Origin: JAFAQB01 sp045808425
GTDB taxonomy: Archaea > Thermoproteota > Nitrososphaeria > Nitrososphaerales > Nitrososphaeraceae
Assembly (NCBI GenBank): GCA_045808425.1
Contig: JBJMFM010000307.1
Location: 1-5,023, forward strand
Direction of reading: 5' to 3'
Length of the DNA: 5,023 nucleotides
The position numbers were made by a program, and so were the translations under genes. This document shows positions 1 through 5,023 of this stretch, piece after piece (within the stretch, counting starts at the first letter, position 1; every line of letters begins with the position of its first letter). The notes under the pieces were generated by a model. It had not been told where the DNA came from, made no database searches, and saw only the letters and a program-made list of their open reading frames with translations.

Positions 1-311
1 CATTTATCCAGATAACAAAGAATGTCATCTCTTGTCATATCTATGAACTTCTTTTCTATTCCGACGGCTTTTGATGACTCTGACAAAATCTGTATAGTGT
101 ATTTTTTGTAACTGAGTCTTGGATTAATCTCTCTTTTCATTGCTATGATATAATCGCATATTGTCAAGGCATTTTCCTTTGATGACCTCTTCCTATCTTT
201 TAGGATAAGTTCACAAAACTTGTGGGAGGTAAAACCTTCAATTGCTATGGTAATTTTCCTCTCTAGTAATGAGAGATAGTTATGGTTGTCATTCCTAGAC
301 GAGAACGACAT
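1..311 (-). CDS. Tyrosine recombinase/integrase, N-terminal part (runs off left edge)
   Basis: The reverse strand is open from an ATG at 311-309 to the window edge, giving 103 complete codons without a stop. The only in-frame codons upstream lead to a TGA at 332-330 with no other start, so the ATG at 311 is secure. Residues about 45-103 have the helical look of a SAM-like core-binding domain of phage-type integrases, with NPRLSYKKYTIQILSE (residues 63-78) and then FIDMTRDDILCYLD (89-102). From memory this closely resembles the N-terminal domain of small archaeal, especially thaumarchaeal, XerD-like integrases. The catalytic domain (R...HxxR...Y) would lie to the left of the window and cannot be checked. 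The family performs site-specific strand exchange, usually integrating or excising a mobile element. A perfect 12-bp palindrome lies just upstream of the start and may be a control site. The gene could be intact or a remnant. Confidence 0.8.
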   Translation of the reverse strand, partial: MSFSSRNDNHNYLSLLERKITIAIEGFTSHKFCELILKDRKRSSKENALTICDYIIAMKREINPRLSYKKYTIQILSESSKAVGIEKKFIDMTRDDILCYLDK

Positions 312-320
312 ATTTGTTGG

Positions 321-332
321 TGAAATATTTCA
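321..332. promoter_or_regulatory. 12-bp perfect palindrome in front of the integrase start
   Basis: TGAAATATTTCA reads identically on both strands and lies 9 bases upstream of the integrase ATG. A palindrome of this size at the expected transcription start or leader position is a plausible operator for a dimeric repressor, but no regulator gene is visible and the function is inferred from position only. No good TATA box could be placed 26 bases upstream of the ATG, so the exact promoter is unknown. Confidence 0.4.
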
Positions 333-360
333 GCTATTGATTCGTTTGAACGTCTGGCCA

Positions 361-395
361 TATTAGTATGATATAACTAGCTTAGCATACTAATA
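361..395. repeat. Perfect 10-bp inverted repeat with 15-bp spacer
   Basis: The left arm TATTAGTATG (361-370) and the right arm CATACTAATA (386-395) are exact reverse complements, separated by 15 bases centred near 378. The element is 50 bases upstream of the integrase start. The core TTAGTATG of the left arm occurs again at 839-846, nine bases before the J-domain gene start. It could be a protein-binding site, an integrase arm-type site, or an RNA hairpin. The sequence does not decide between these, and no T-run follows it directly. Confidence 0.6.
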
Positions 396-818
396 ATACT
401 TTGTATGAGACAGTAAATACATGCATATTATTTTAGCTATTCATTACATATGAATACATATTATAATTAAAATAATAAGACTAGCGTCAATTAAACTAGA
501 CTAGAAGGTAGTATGCAGTTAAGTCTACAATGATTATATTATGGATTTTCACATCTTTTTCTACTTACACGCATTAACAATTATGTGTATTCTCTACTGC
601 CAATTTTTCAATAGACTAGACGTACTCCTAGGTTTAAGTGATCACGGCATTTAATACTGTTGATAGTTGCAGAATATATACCACACAATAAGCTTTTTTG
701 GTAAATTTTTAAACAATTTTTCTCTCACTAGATTGAACACTAATAAGATAGATTGACATGACATTCTACATAAGCTTGTATTTTTAGACATATTTGATAA
801 TAAAGATAGTCATAGTTG

Positions 819-828
819 ATTATACTAT
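819..828 (+). promoter_or_regulatory. Probable TATA box of the J-domain gene
   Basis: The TATA-like sequence ATTATACTAT has its centre about 31 bases before the ATG at 855. With the usual archaeal spacing of about 26 bases from TATA to transcription start, the transcript would begin near 850, giving an almost leaderless mRNA. This agrees with the absence of a Shine-Dalgarno sequence. No clear purine-rich BRE is visible upstream. Confidence 0.45.
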
Positions 829-854
829 GTGCATTGACTTAGTATGGTAGAGCC

Positions 855-1274
855 ATGGACCATTACAAGGTACTGAAAGTTAGCAACACTGCTTCCCAGG
901 CTGACATACGAAGGTCATTTCGCTACTTAGCATTGAAATATCATCCAGATAAAAACAAAAACTCTGAAGAATCAAAACAAAAATTTATGCAGATTGTTGA
1001 AGCCTACAAAGTGCTTTCTGACGAACAGGCAAGGAAAAGCTATGATATCGCTACTGCTACTACTAGTAATAATAGTAATGATACTAATAATTATCAACAT
1101 GTCTCTTATGGTTCTTATGATTATAATCCTACACGACGGTGGACACTATCCTCAAATTCTTATGGGATATGCAGTTATGCAGACATCAAAAGGAGATACA
1201 TCCAATACCCACTTTATAGTAGTGGTAATAGTAACATGTGGGATGTAGTCGAAAGAGCAAATATAGGAATCTAA
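855..1274 (+). CDS. J-domain (DnaJ-like, class C) co-chaperone
   Basis: The 139-residue protein begins directly with a full J domain (residues 2-64). It has helix I DHYKVLKV, basic helix II ADIRRSFRYLALKY, the diagnostic HPD tripeptide at 30-32, helix III KFMQIVEAYKVLSD, and the closing ARKSYD. J domains bind an Hsp70 (DnaK) and stimulate its ATP hydrolysis. There is no Gly/Phe region, zinc finger (CxxCxGxG) or substrate-binding C-terminal domain, so this is a J-domain-only class C protein and not the housekeeping DnaJ. Residues 65-79 form a Thr/Ser/Asn-rich low-complexity linker coded by ACT/AAT-type triplets (about 1051-1094). The rest is Tyr-rich and ends in MWDVVERANIGI. From memory, relatives in this lineage continue past a similar MWD-containing motif into a membrane helix, so the C-terminus may be shortened; this is uncertain. 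The ATG at 855 fits the TATA position, and no in-frame upstream start competes. The client is unknown. Confidence 0.85.
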   Translation: MDHYKVLKVSNTASQADIRRSFRYLALKYHPDKNKNSEESKQKFMQIVEAYKVLSDEQARKSYDIATATTSNNSNDTNNYQHVSYGSYDYNPTRRWTLSSNSYGICSYADIKRRYIQYPLYSSGNSNMWDVVERANIGI

Positions 1275-1787
1275 AACAATAAACAATGATCGTATTTGCT
1301 TCCCAAGCTTTCCACTCATCAATTTCGTTATAGTTCAGAGTGCATGATGAGAATTATACATAAGTATATACGTGAGATAGAATATTAATAGTAACAATAT
1401 GTGAATGCCATTTATTTTTTAAATGAACCTGACATGGCAATCCTTTTTGAGCATATTTAATATAATAACACATATACTTTATCTCCTCTATTAAGTGATT
1501 TCAGATAATAGAAAACATCTTTTTGAGTAATAGTGCCTTGGAAATTTGCAAATGCATTATGTATAACATTCAATATTCTGAGAGAATAGGATAATACAAA
1601 ATATAGAACATATCTTCATTTATCTGCTTATAAGTTAAGAAGATGATTGACTAAACTAACTACGATACTTGAAGTTTGTATTAAAAACGACTACGGCTTG
1701 CTTTAGCTTTGTTATTACTTCATACGATGTCTTTGTTTATTTGATGGATGAATGGATGAGATGCAGATCAGCTGAGTTTTCATTTGA
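1275..1787. other. Convergent intergenic spacer, nothing recognised
   Basis: This 513-bp AT-rich stretch lies between the 3' ends of the J-domain gene and the FxLYD-like gene. No open frame, RNA gene or mobile element was recognised. A T6 run on the plus strand (1415-1420) and a T5 run on the minus strand (1687-1683) are possible oligo-T terminators for the two converging genes, but both lie 100 bases or more from the stop codons and have no strong hairpin. A two-copy 8-bp repeat (TGGATGAA, TGGATGAG) lies at 1745-1760. Confidence 0.55.
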
Positions 1788-2438
1788 CTAAAGTCCTACG
1801 TGATATTTTACCTTGGTTATCTGACTTAGATCGCTTATACCGTCGAGCGCTTGATCGCCACCCACGAAGAACTCAAATGATGCGCTTTGTCCTGGAGATA
1901 AGGTTGCAGGTGTAGGAGTTTCACGTTCAAGACCTAGAGTTTTGTTGTTTAGTCCATATATTGTTGCAACCATTTGAATCACATCTAGTGTTTTTGTTCC
2001 ATCATTTCTCAGCTCGCCTACTATATGCGTTGTACCTGTACTATCAACGAACTTGTTTGTGGCACTAGTCATTACAATACCCTTAAGATTTGGTGATACC
2101 TCAAGAACCTCTTTGAATGAAAATCCCGAACCTTTAGTGGTGCTGACTGTTGGCGTTGCGGCGCCAGTCGTCTGGAAGTTATTGTTTGTACTACCGCCAC
2201 TATGGCTGCGATGATGATGGTGATGACGTCCACCGCCGCCATCTCCTCCACCAGTACCGCCGCCGCCGCCATCTCCTCCTCCGCCGCCAGAACTACCGCC
2301 TCCACCAGAGCCATCACCATCTCCTGTTGTTGCAAAAGCTTTTTCTTGTTCCGTTAATAGCGATTTTAAGGAATAACTTGCAACTATGGCTACCAGAATA
2401 ACCACTAACCAAAAAAAATTCAATTTATTCCCAAACAT
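1788..2438 (-). CDS. Membrane-anchored or secreted FxLYD-like domain protein with Gly-rich, His-containing linker
   Basis: The 216-residue protein starts with a short basic N-terminus and one hydrophobic segment (residues 6-24, LNFFWLVVILVAIVASYSL), which acts as a signal peptide or membrane anchor. An AFA motif at 34-36 could be a signal peptidase site. Residues 39-83 are a very Gly-rich linker with Asp, Ser and Thr, and include a run of five His at 72-76 plus His79. Residues about 106-214 form a beta-rich domain with HIVGELRNDGTKTLDVIQM (138-156), VATIYGLNNKTLG (157-169) and a PGQSASFEF turn (182-190). This pattern matches FxLYD-type immunoglobulin-like domains common in secreted archaeal proteins. 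The role is probably extracellular or cell-surface; no enzymatic motif is visible. The His run could bind metal ions, which is inference from composition. It has its own TATA-like element upstream and no Shine-Dalgarno sequence. The linker DNA is much richer in G+C than its surroundings. The domain call is from memory of the pattern. Confidence 0.75.
   Translation of the reverse strand: MFGNKLNFFWLVVILVAIVASYSLKSLLTEQEKAFATTGDGDGSGGGGSSGGGGGDGGGGGTGGGDGGGGRHHHHHRSHSGGSTNNNFQTTGAATPTVSTTKGSGFSFKEVLEVSPNLKGIVMTSATNKFVDSTGTTHIVGELRNDGTKTLDVIQMVATIYGLNNKTLGLERETPTPATLSPGQSASFEFFVGGDQALDGISDLSQITKVKYHVGL
2234..2279. repeat. Imperfect 30-bp-spaced repeat in the Gly-rich linker
   Basis: The 16-base word CGCCGCCATCTCCTCC occurs at 2234-2249 and 2264-2279, exactly 30 bases apart, and a degenerate third copy (CCATCTCCTG) lies near 2317-2326. 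In the coding frame each unit gives a stretch of Gly interrupted by one Asp. The 30-bp spacing preserves the frame, so the linker probably grew by duplication and can vary in length between strains. The coding strand is rich in GG runs. Confidence 0.6.
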
Positions 2439-2460
2439 GGGTGGATAAACCTCGCATGAA

Positions 2461-2470
2461 ACTAATAAAG
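2461..2470 (-). promoter_or_regulatory. Probable TATA box of the FxLYD-like gene
   Basis: On the minus strand the sequence CTTTATTAGT is centred about 28 bases before the ATG at 2438. This places the transcription start within a few bases of the start codon. It suggests that the gene has its own leaderless promoter and is not simply the last gene of an operon with the patatin. No convincing BRE is seen. Confidence 0.4.
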
Positions 2471-2541
2471 TTGAAGGAACATGGTTTATGGAAATTGTCT
2501 ACATAGGGGATAAACGTAAGCTGTTCTTCATTTGATGCTTA

Positions 2542-2937
2542 TCAATATATCTGGCTGATATCTGCATAACGATAAAACTTTAGTGCCAATCTAAATGCAT
2601 CAAATATGTCGTTGTATGACGTTGCTTCTTTATCCAATGTTCCATCATTATCTACCGCTGTCCTTAAAGAAGTAATTAGCTTATCAAACTTATCTGGATT
2701 GATAGCAATTTTTCCAGGTTCCTGTTCTAGTATCATTTTGCAATGCCCTAACATGGCTTTGTGCTCTGAATTGAAGTTGACAGGAACAATTCGCATGTCT
2801 GGCTTTCTATTTTCTTGTTTGGCTTTGTGGATCTCTGGCATATAGTCTGCATCTTCACCTATTTGCAGCTTTAGCGATTTGATAAAAGATGGATTAGCAC
2901 CATCAATGTATAATTTGTCAATGTCGTATTTACTCAT
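2542..2937 (-). CDS. Truncated phage terminase large subunit, C-terminal nuclease-domain fragment
   Basis: The ORF encodes 131 residues from the ATG at 2937; a TTG two codons earlier (2943) is a weaker start. The sequence resembles the end of the RNase H-like nuclease domain of terminase large subunits. KLYIDGANPSFI (residues 8-19) holds an acidic residue at Asp12 in the expected strand, and TSYNDIFDAFRLALKFY (106-122) matches the closing acidic helix with Asp110 and Asp113. Full-length proteins of this family are about 400-550 residues and carry an ATPase domain with Walker A and B motifs; that domain and the first nuclease strand are missing here. The frame upstream of the ATG is open only to a TGA at 2988-2986, inside the patatin 3' end, and those 17 residues are not terminase-like, so the break lies near the start codon. 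No stop or frameshift interrupts the remaining part. It starts 29 bases after the patatin stop and could be read on the same transcript. It is most likely a provirus remnant and probably cannot package DNA. The family call is from memory of the motif pattern. Confidence 0.7.
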   Translation of the reverse strand: MSKYDIDKLYIDGANPSFIKSLKLQIGEDADYMPEIHKAKQENRKPDMRIVPVNFNSEHKAMLGHCKMILEQEPGKIAINPDKFDKLITSLRTAVDNDGTLDKEATSYNDIFDAFRLALKFYRYADISQIY

Positions 2938-2966
2938 GATCAAAGTTGTTAATGTATGCCGCTTCT

Positions 2967-4586
2967 TTATCTTACAGATTGTATATCATTTTTAATTTTC
3001 TGCAGATCGGTTTTTGCAATATCTTCTTTACCAGGTGTTATATAGTTGCTTCTGACCTTCAAAAGTTCATATTTAAACCTATCAGCTTGATCTTGACTCA
3101 GCCTTCCGCTCTTAATCAAATCATTAACCTTGTCTATTTGAAAGTAAATATCCAGTTGGAAAGAGCCCTCATTGTATCCACTGTCAATCAGCTGTTTTAT
3201 AGTGCCAGATGAGAAATCCTGCCACTTGCTTGATATTGTATTGTCATCTTCTTTACGCTCTATTCTTACAACTTTATTTAACTTGAATCGACCTTTGATT
3301 AAGTCTTGATATGATCTTCTTTGGCCTGTTCGTTTAGTGCTTCTTGCCATCTTTTCGGGTATATTTTTAAGTTGATTCTGCAACCTCTCCTTTTTATCAG
3401 TAGAATCGGGTACCTCGTTAATAGCTTCTGCTGCTAGGTTTCTCATTTGTTTAACAAAATCAATATAGTCTGATACAAAAGTTGCTACTGTTTCATCGTA
3501 GTCAGTCTTGTCATTGGACATTATATCGTTCATTCTATCTACAGATTCATCACGATTAGTAGGCTTAGCATAGTCCCTTGTAGGCCAAATATCGATTATA
3601 TATACATCAAGATCCGGAACCTTTCTTATATTTTCTTGGCTATCGTCGGTCTTCCACATGTCGTCTACCAGATTCGCACCTATCTTATTCTCCCAGAAAT
3701 TCTGATGTTCACTTATGAGTTCTCTTAATGGAGTATTACTAAGTAATATGCCATCCCAGAAATAGCGGATATCCTTTTTATTACCATTACTCTTGTTATC
3801 TACTGTATCTTCGGATACAGATTCACCGATTATTTCTTTATACTTGTAAAATATAGGAACTGCAGAGCTTGCTAATACATGTTCTAGTCCAATTCCATTA
3901 TTGTATCTTATAACATACTTAGGCCCATATTTGCCATATTTTGTTTTTCTTGTACCATCGTCCTTTTTATAGCTGTCAAATGTTACTGCAACACTCTCTA
4001 GTATGTCAACGCTAACAAGAAGGAGTCGTGGCTGTCCTAGATCAGTTTTCAGAGGAAATTCTGTTAAATATTTTTCTCTCAAGAGCTTTTCTAGTGGCTT
4101 GCTATCGTATAGGTACCATGTGTTTAGAGGATCGAAGAATTTATTATCTGGAATAACGTCTGGAGGTCCAAAAACATTCCTAGCTCCATAAGTTAATAGT
4201 TCTCTAACAGAATAAAACCTTCTTGCAGCCTCTGGTTTTGCAACTCGAGGATCAATTGCATGATAATAATTCCACCTGCTATCAAATGTAGGATCTACTT
4301 CTACATCCGTTATAGTAGATACATCGTCCCAAAATTCCTGCAGCTTTTCAGTTGCATTTTCCCATTTATTATGCTGTATAAAATAATTTGCTAAAATGGA
4401 TGCTGTAATAGCTCCAATAGAAGTACCTGCAACAATATCAAAGGAAGGTGTACTTCCAGTCTGTTCTTTTAGTTTATCAAATATAGCTTTCACGACTCCT
4501 GCTTCGTAGGCGCCTAATGCTCCACCTCCTTGAAGAACAATAGCTGTTTGTTTTTTAGGTATAGGCTCATTTTCTAACGATGACAT
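2967..4586 (-). CDS. Patatin-like phospholipase / acyl-ester hydrolase
   Basis: The 539-residue protein has the complete patatin signature. An oxyanion-hole glycine loop QGGGALGAYEAG is at 19-30, the nucleophile elbow GTSIG at 54-58 has Ser56, the ASSAVPIFY block is at 239-247, and a catalytic-dyad DG is at Asp278-Gly279 in RYFWDGILLSNTPL. Patatins are Ser-Asp lipid acyl hydrolases. Residues 48-290 make the alpha/beta core. The region after about 320 (VYIIDIWPTRDYAKP..., then a charged helical part and DFSSGTIKQLIDSGYNEG near 455) resembles the extra C-terminal domain of long bacterial patatins (DUF3734 type). The last 60 residues are helical and charged. There is no signal peptide or membrane helix, so it is probably cytosolic or peripheral to the membrane. 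The ATG at 4586 is the only start before an in-frame TAG at 4652-4650. A terminase fragment follows 29 bases after its stop. The substrate is unknown; archaeal membrane lipids are ether-linked, so a polyhydroxyalkanoate, protein acyl ester or foreign lipid is possible. No CD-NTase or other defence partner is visible. Confidence 0.9.
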   Translation of the reverse strand: MSSLENEPIPKKQTAIVLQGGGALGAYEAGVVKAIFDKLKEQTGSTPSFDIVAGTSIGAITASILANYFIQHNKWENATEKLQEFWDDVSTITDVEVDPTFDSRWNYYHAIDPRVAKPEAARRFYSVRELLTYGARNVFGPPDVIPDNKFFDPLNTWYLYDSKPLEKLLREKYLTEFPLKTDLGQPRLLLVSVDILESVAVTFDSYKKDDGTRKTKYGKYGPKYVIRYNNGIGLEHVLASSAVPIFYKYKEIIGESVSEDTVDNKSNGNKKDIRYFWDGILLSNTPLRELISEHQNFWENKIGANLVDDMWKTDDSQENIRKVPDLDVYIIDIWPTRDYAKPTNRDESVDRMNDIMSNDKTDYDETVATFVSDYIDFVKQMRNLAAEAINEVPDSTDKKERLQNQLKNIPEKMARSTKRTGQRRSYQDLIKGRFKLNKVVRIERKEDDNTISSKWQDFSSGTIKQLIDSGYNEGSFQLDIYFQIDKVNDLIKSGRLSQDQADRFKYELLKVRSNYITPGKEDIAKTDLQKIKNDIQSVR

Positions 4587-4612
4587 ATATGGTATGAAAA
4601 GAAACCGAGTTG

Positions 4613-4653
4613 CTAGCTTTTTAATTTTAGTACATCCTATAATGTAAAGCTAG
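4613..4653. repeat. 8-bp inverted repeat flanking the patatin promoter
   Basis: CTAGCTTT at 4613-4620 and AAAGCTAG at 4646-4653 are exact reverse complements, with 25 bases between them that contain the candidate TATA elements. Just outside lies a second inverted repeat, TAGCATT (4665-4671) and AATGCTA (4688-4694). The arrangement is compatible with a repressor or activator site around the patatin promoter, but repeats of this length can occur by chance in AT-rich DNA. Confidence 0.4.
4617..4626 (-). promoter_or_regulatory. Possible TATA box of the patatin gene
   Basis: On the minus strand an A/T-only stretch (AAATTAAAAAG, about 4627-4617) is centred near 35 bases before the ATG at 4586, which would give a leader of about ten bases. 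A second candidate, CATTATAGG, lies near 4644-4636. The element sits beside the left arm of the inverted repeat at 4613-4653. Placement is tentative because the whole region is AT-rich. Confidence 0.3.
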
Positions 4654-4977
4654 TATTACATGCATAGCATTAACAAGAACTTATTAGAATGCTAAAAATA
4701 CGAGACATTGTAAAGAAGAAAAAATTTTATTGAAAGCTACCACATTTACGCTCATCCCTTCTCATTTTGTGGATCCATCATTAAACGAACCTGACTACTC
4801 AAAACAAATATAATACAATGTGTCAACCTACCGAGCTATTGAGCTGGGTTCTCTTTTGCTTGCTCTGTTAAGATTGTATGATAAAATAGATAAAATATAT
4901 GAAGTCTAATGTCAAAACATCGTGTTAGTAATTAGATTCATTCTAATTCAACAGTTCTATACCAAATCCAATTTAAG

Positions 4978-5001
4978 TTAGTTGGTTAGTTAATTAGTTA
5001 C
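4978..5001. repeat. Three tandem 8-bp units TTAGTTNN
   Basis: TTAGTTGG (4978-4985), TTAGTTAA (4986-4993) and TTAGTTAC (4994-5001) follow each other without gaps and share the first six bases exactly. The array lies between a TATA-like ATTTAAGT (4971-4978) and the ATG at 5008, so it would cover the transcription start region if a gene begins there. It could be a short regulatory repeat or simple slippage. Confidence 0.55.
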
Positions 5002-5007
5002 TCAACC

Positions 5008-5023
5008 ATGCCATCAGAAATGA
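5008..5023 (+). CDS. Possible start of a plus-strand gene cut by the right edge
   Basis: An ATG at 5008 opens MPSEM and runs off the window. A TATA-like ATTTAAGT at 4971-4978 lies 30-37 bases upstream, the spacing expected for a near-leaderless archaeal transcript. Only five codons are visible, so nothing can be said of the product, and the call rests on promoter spacing alone. Confidence 0.22.

Larger units (their letters stand above)
312..854. other. Divergent intergenic region, no gene seen
   Basis: This 543-bp AT-rich stretch separates the integrase (leftward) and the J-domain gene (rightward). No open frame of useful length was found; for example, the ATG near 530 stops after 15 codons. 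Besides the palindromes at 321-332 and 361-395 it holds a 7-bp inverted repeat (TATTCAT 438-444, ATGAATA 450-456) and three oligo-T tracts on the plus strand (694-699, 706-710, 717-721). Those tracts could act as an archaeal transcription terminator, although no plus-strand gene precedes them in the window. The word ATAAGCTT occurs at 688-695 and 771-778. No tRNA or other RNA gene was recognised. Confidence 0.6.
4587..5023. other. Intergenic region upstream of patatin, no complete gene
   Basis: This AT-rich 437-bp stretch contains the patatin promoter region, the two inverted repeats at 4613-4653 and 4665-4694, a two-copy 9-bp repeat (ATAAAATAG, ATAAAATAT) near 4881-4898, and the triple repeat at 4978-5001. 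No open frame beyond a possible start at 5008, and no tRNA or other RNA gene, was recognised. The motif GAGCT-ATT-GAGCT near 4833-4845 looks a little like a D-arm but does not fold into a tRNA. Confidence 0.5.

Noticed and set aside
1344..1432. Possible C/D-box guide RNA: ATGATGA (box C) at 1344 and CTGA (box D) at 1429.
   Set aside because: The span of 89 bases is longer than usual archaeal C/D RNAs (about 50-60), no terminal stem or clear C'/D' boxes were found, and such short motifs occur by chance.
2270..2330. RTX-type calcium-binding repeats in the Gly/Asp linker.
   Set aside because: The nonapeptide pattern GGxGxDxxx with a hydrophobic residue is not present; the stretch is simple Gly-rich spacer.
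2072..2335. 87-codon minus-strand frame rich in Ala, Glu, Met and Val inside the FxLYD-like gene.
   Set aside because: It is a frame-shifted reading of the same repetitive linker and has no independent start signal.
2150..2401. Overlapping 83-codon plus-strand frame rich in Arg/His/Leu.
   Set aside because: It is antisense to the Gly-rich linker of the FxLYD-like gene, and its composition follows from the complement of Gly codons; no domain or promoter.
2946..3212. 88-codon plus-strand frame opposite the patatin 3' end.
   Set aside because: It is antisense to a well-supported patatin gene, with no recognisable domain or promoter.
4825..4860. tRNA-like fragment on the minus strand (AGCTCAATAGCTCGGTAGG resembles a D-arm).
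   Set aside because: The following bases do not pair to close a D-stem, and no anticodon arm or GGTTCRA T-loop is present; it could at most be chance similarity.
1..5023. CRISPR array or CBASS-like defence operon.
   Set aside because: No regularly spaced repeats of 24-40 bp were seen, and no cyclase, cas or sensor gene accompanies the patatin within the window.

Overview
The window looks like chromosomal DNA of an ammonia-oxidising archaeon (Thaumarchaeota/Nitrososphaeria, most like Nitrososphaera or Nitrosocosmicus). The DNA is AT-rich. Start codons lack Shine-Dalgarno sequences, and several have a TATA-like element about 25-40 bases upstream, as expected for leaderless archaeal transcripts. 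The protein types (a small integrase with a short core-binding N-terminus, a J-domain-only protein, a secreted FxLYD-like protein with a Gly/His linker, and a terminase nuclease fragment) are ones I associate from memory with this lineage. That assignment is inference; no marker gene is present.

Layout from left to right. Positions 1-311 (minus) hold the N-terminal 103 codons of a tyrosine recombinase/integrase that runs off the left edge. Positions 312-854 are a long divergent intergenic region with two clear palindromic elements near the integrase start and a cluster of T-tracts. Positions 855-1274 (plus) encode a small J-domain co-chaperone. Positions 1275-1787 are empty, AT-rich convergent spacer. 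Then three minus-strand genes follow, read from right to left: a 539-residue patatin-like phospholipase (4586-2967), a C-terminal fragment of a phage terminase large subunit (2937-2542) starting only 29 bases after it, and a membrane-anchored or secreted FxLYD-like protein (2438-1788) with its own likely promoter. Positions 4587-5023 carry the patatin promoter region with inverted repeats, a triple 8-bp repeat, and possibly the first codons of another plus-strand gene at the right edge.

The main biological reading is an accessory or decayed-provirus region. An integrase and an orphan terminase nuclease domain lie within 3 kb of each other, with a patatin lipase directly upstream of the terminase remnant. 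No capsid, portal, cyclase or other partner gene is visible, so no complete system can be claimed from this window. The most interesting open points are why a lipase with all the expected acyl-ester hydrolase motifs sits beside viral debris in an ether-lipid archaeon, and what the unusually regular inverted and direct repeats in the promoters bind.
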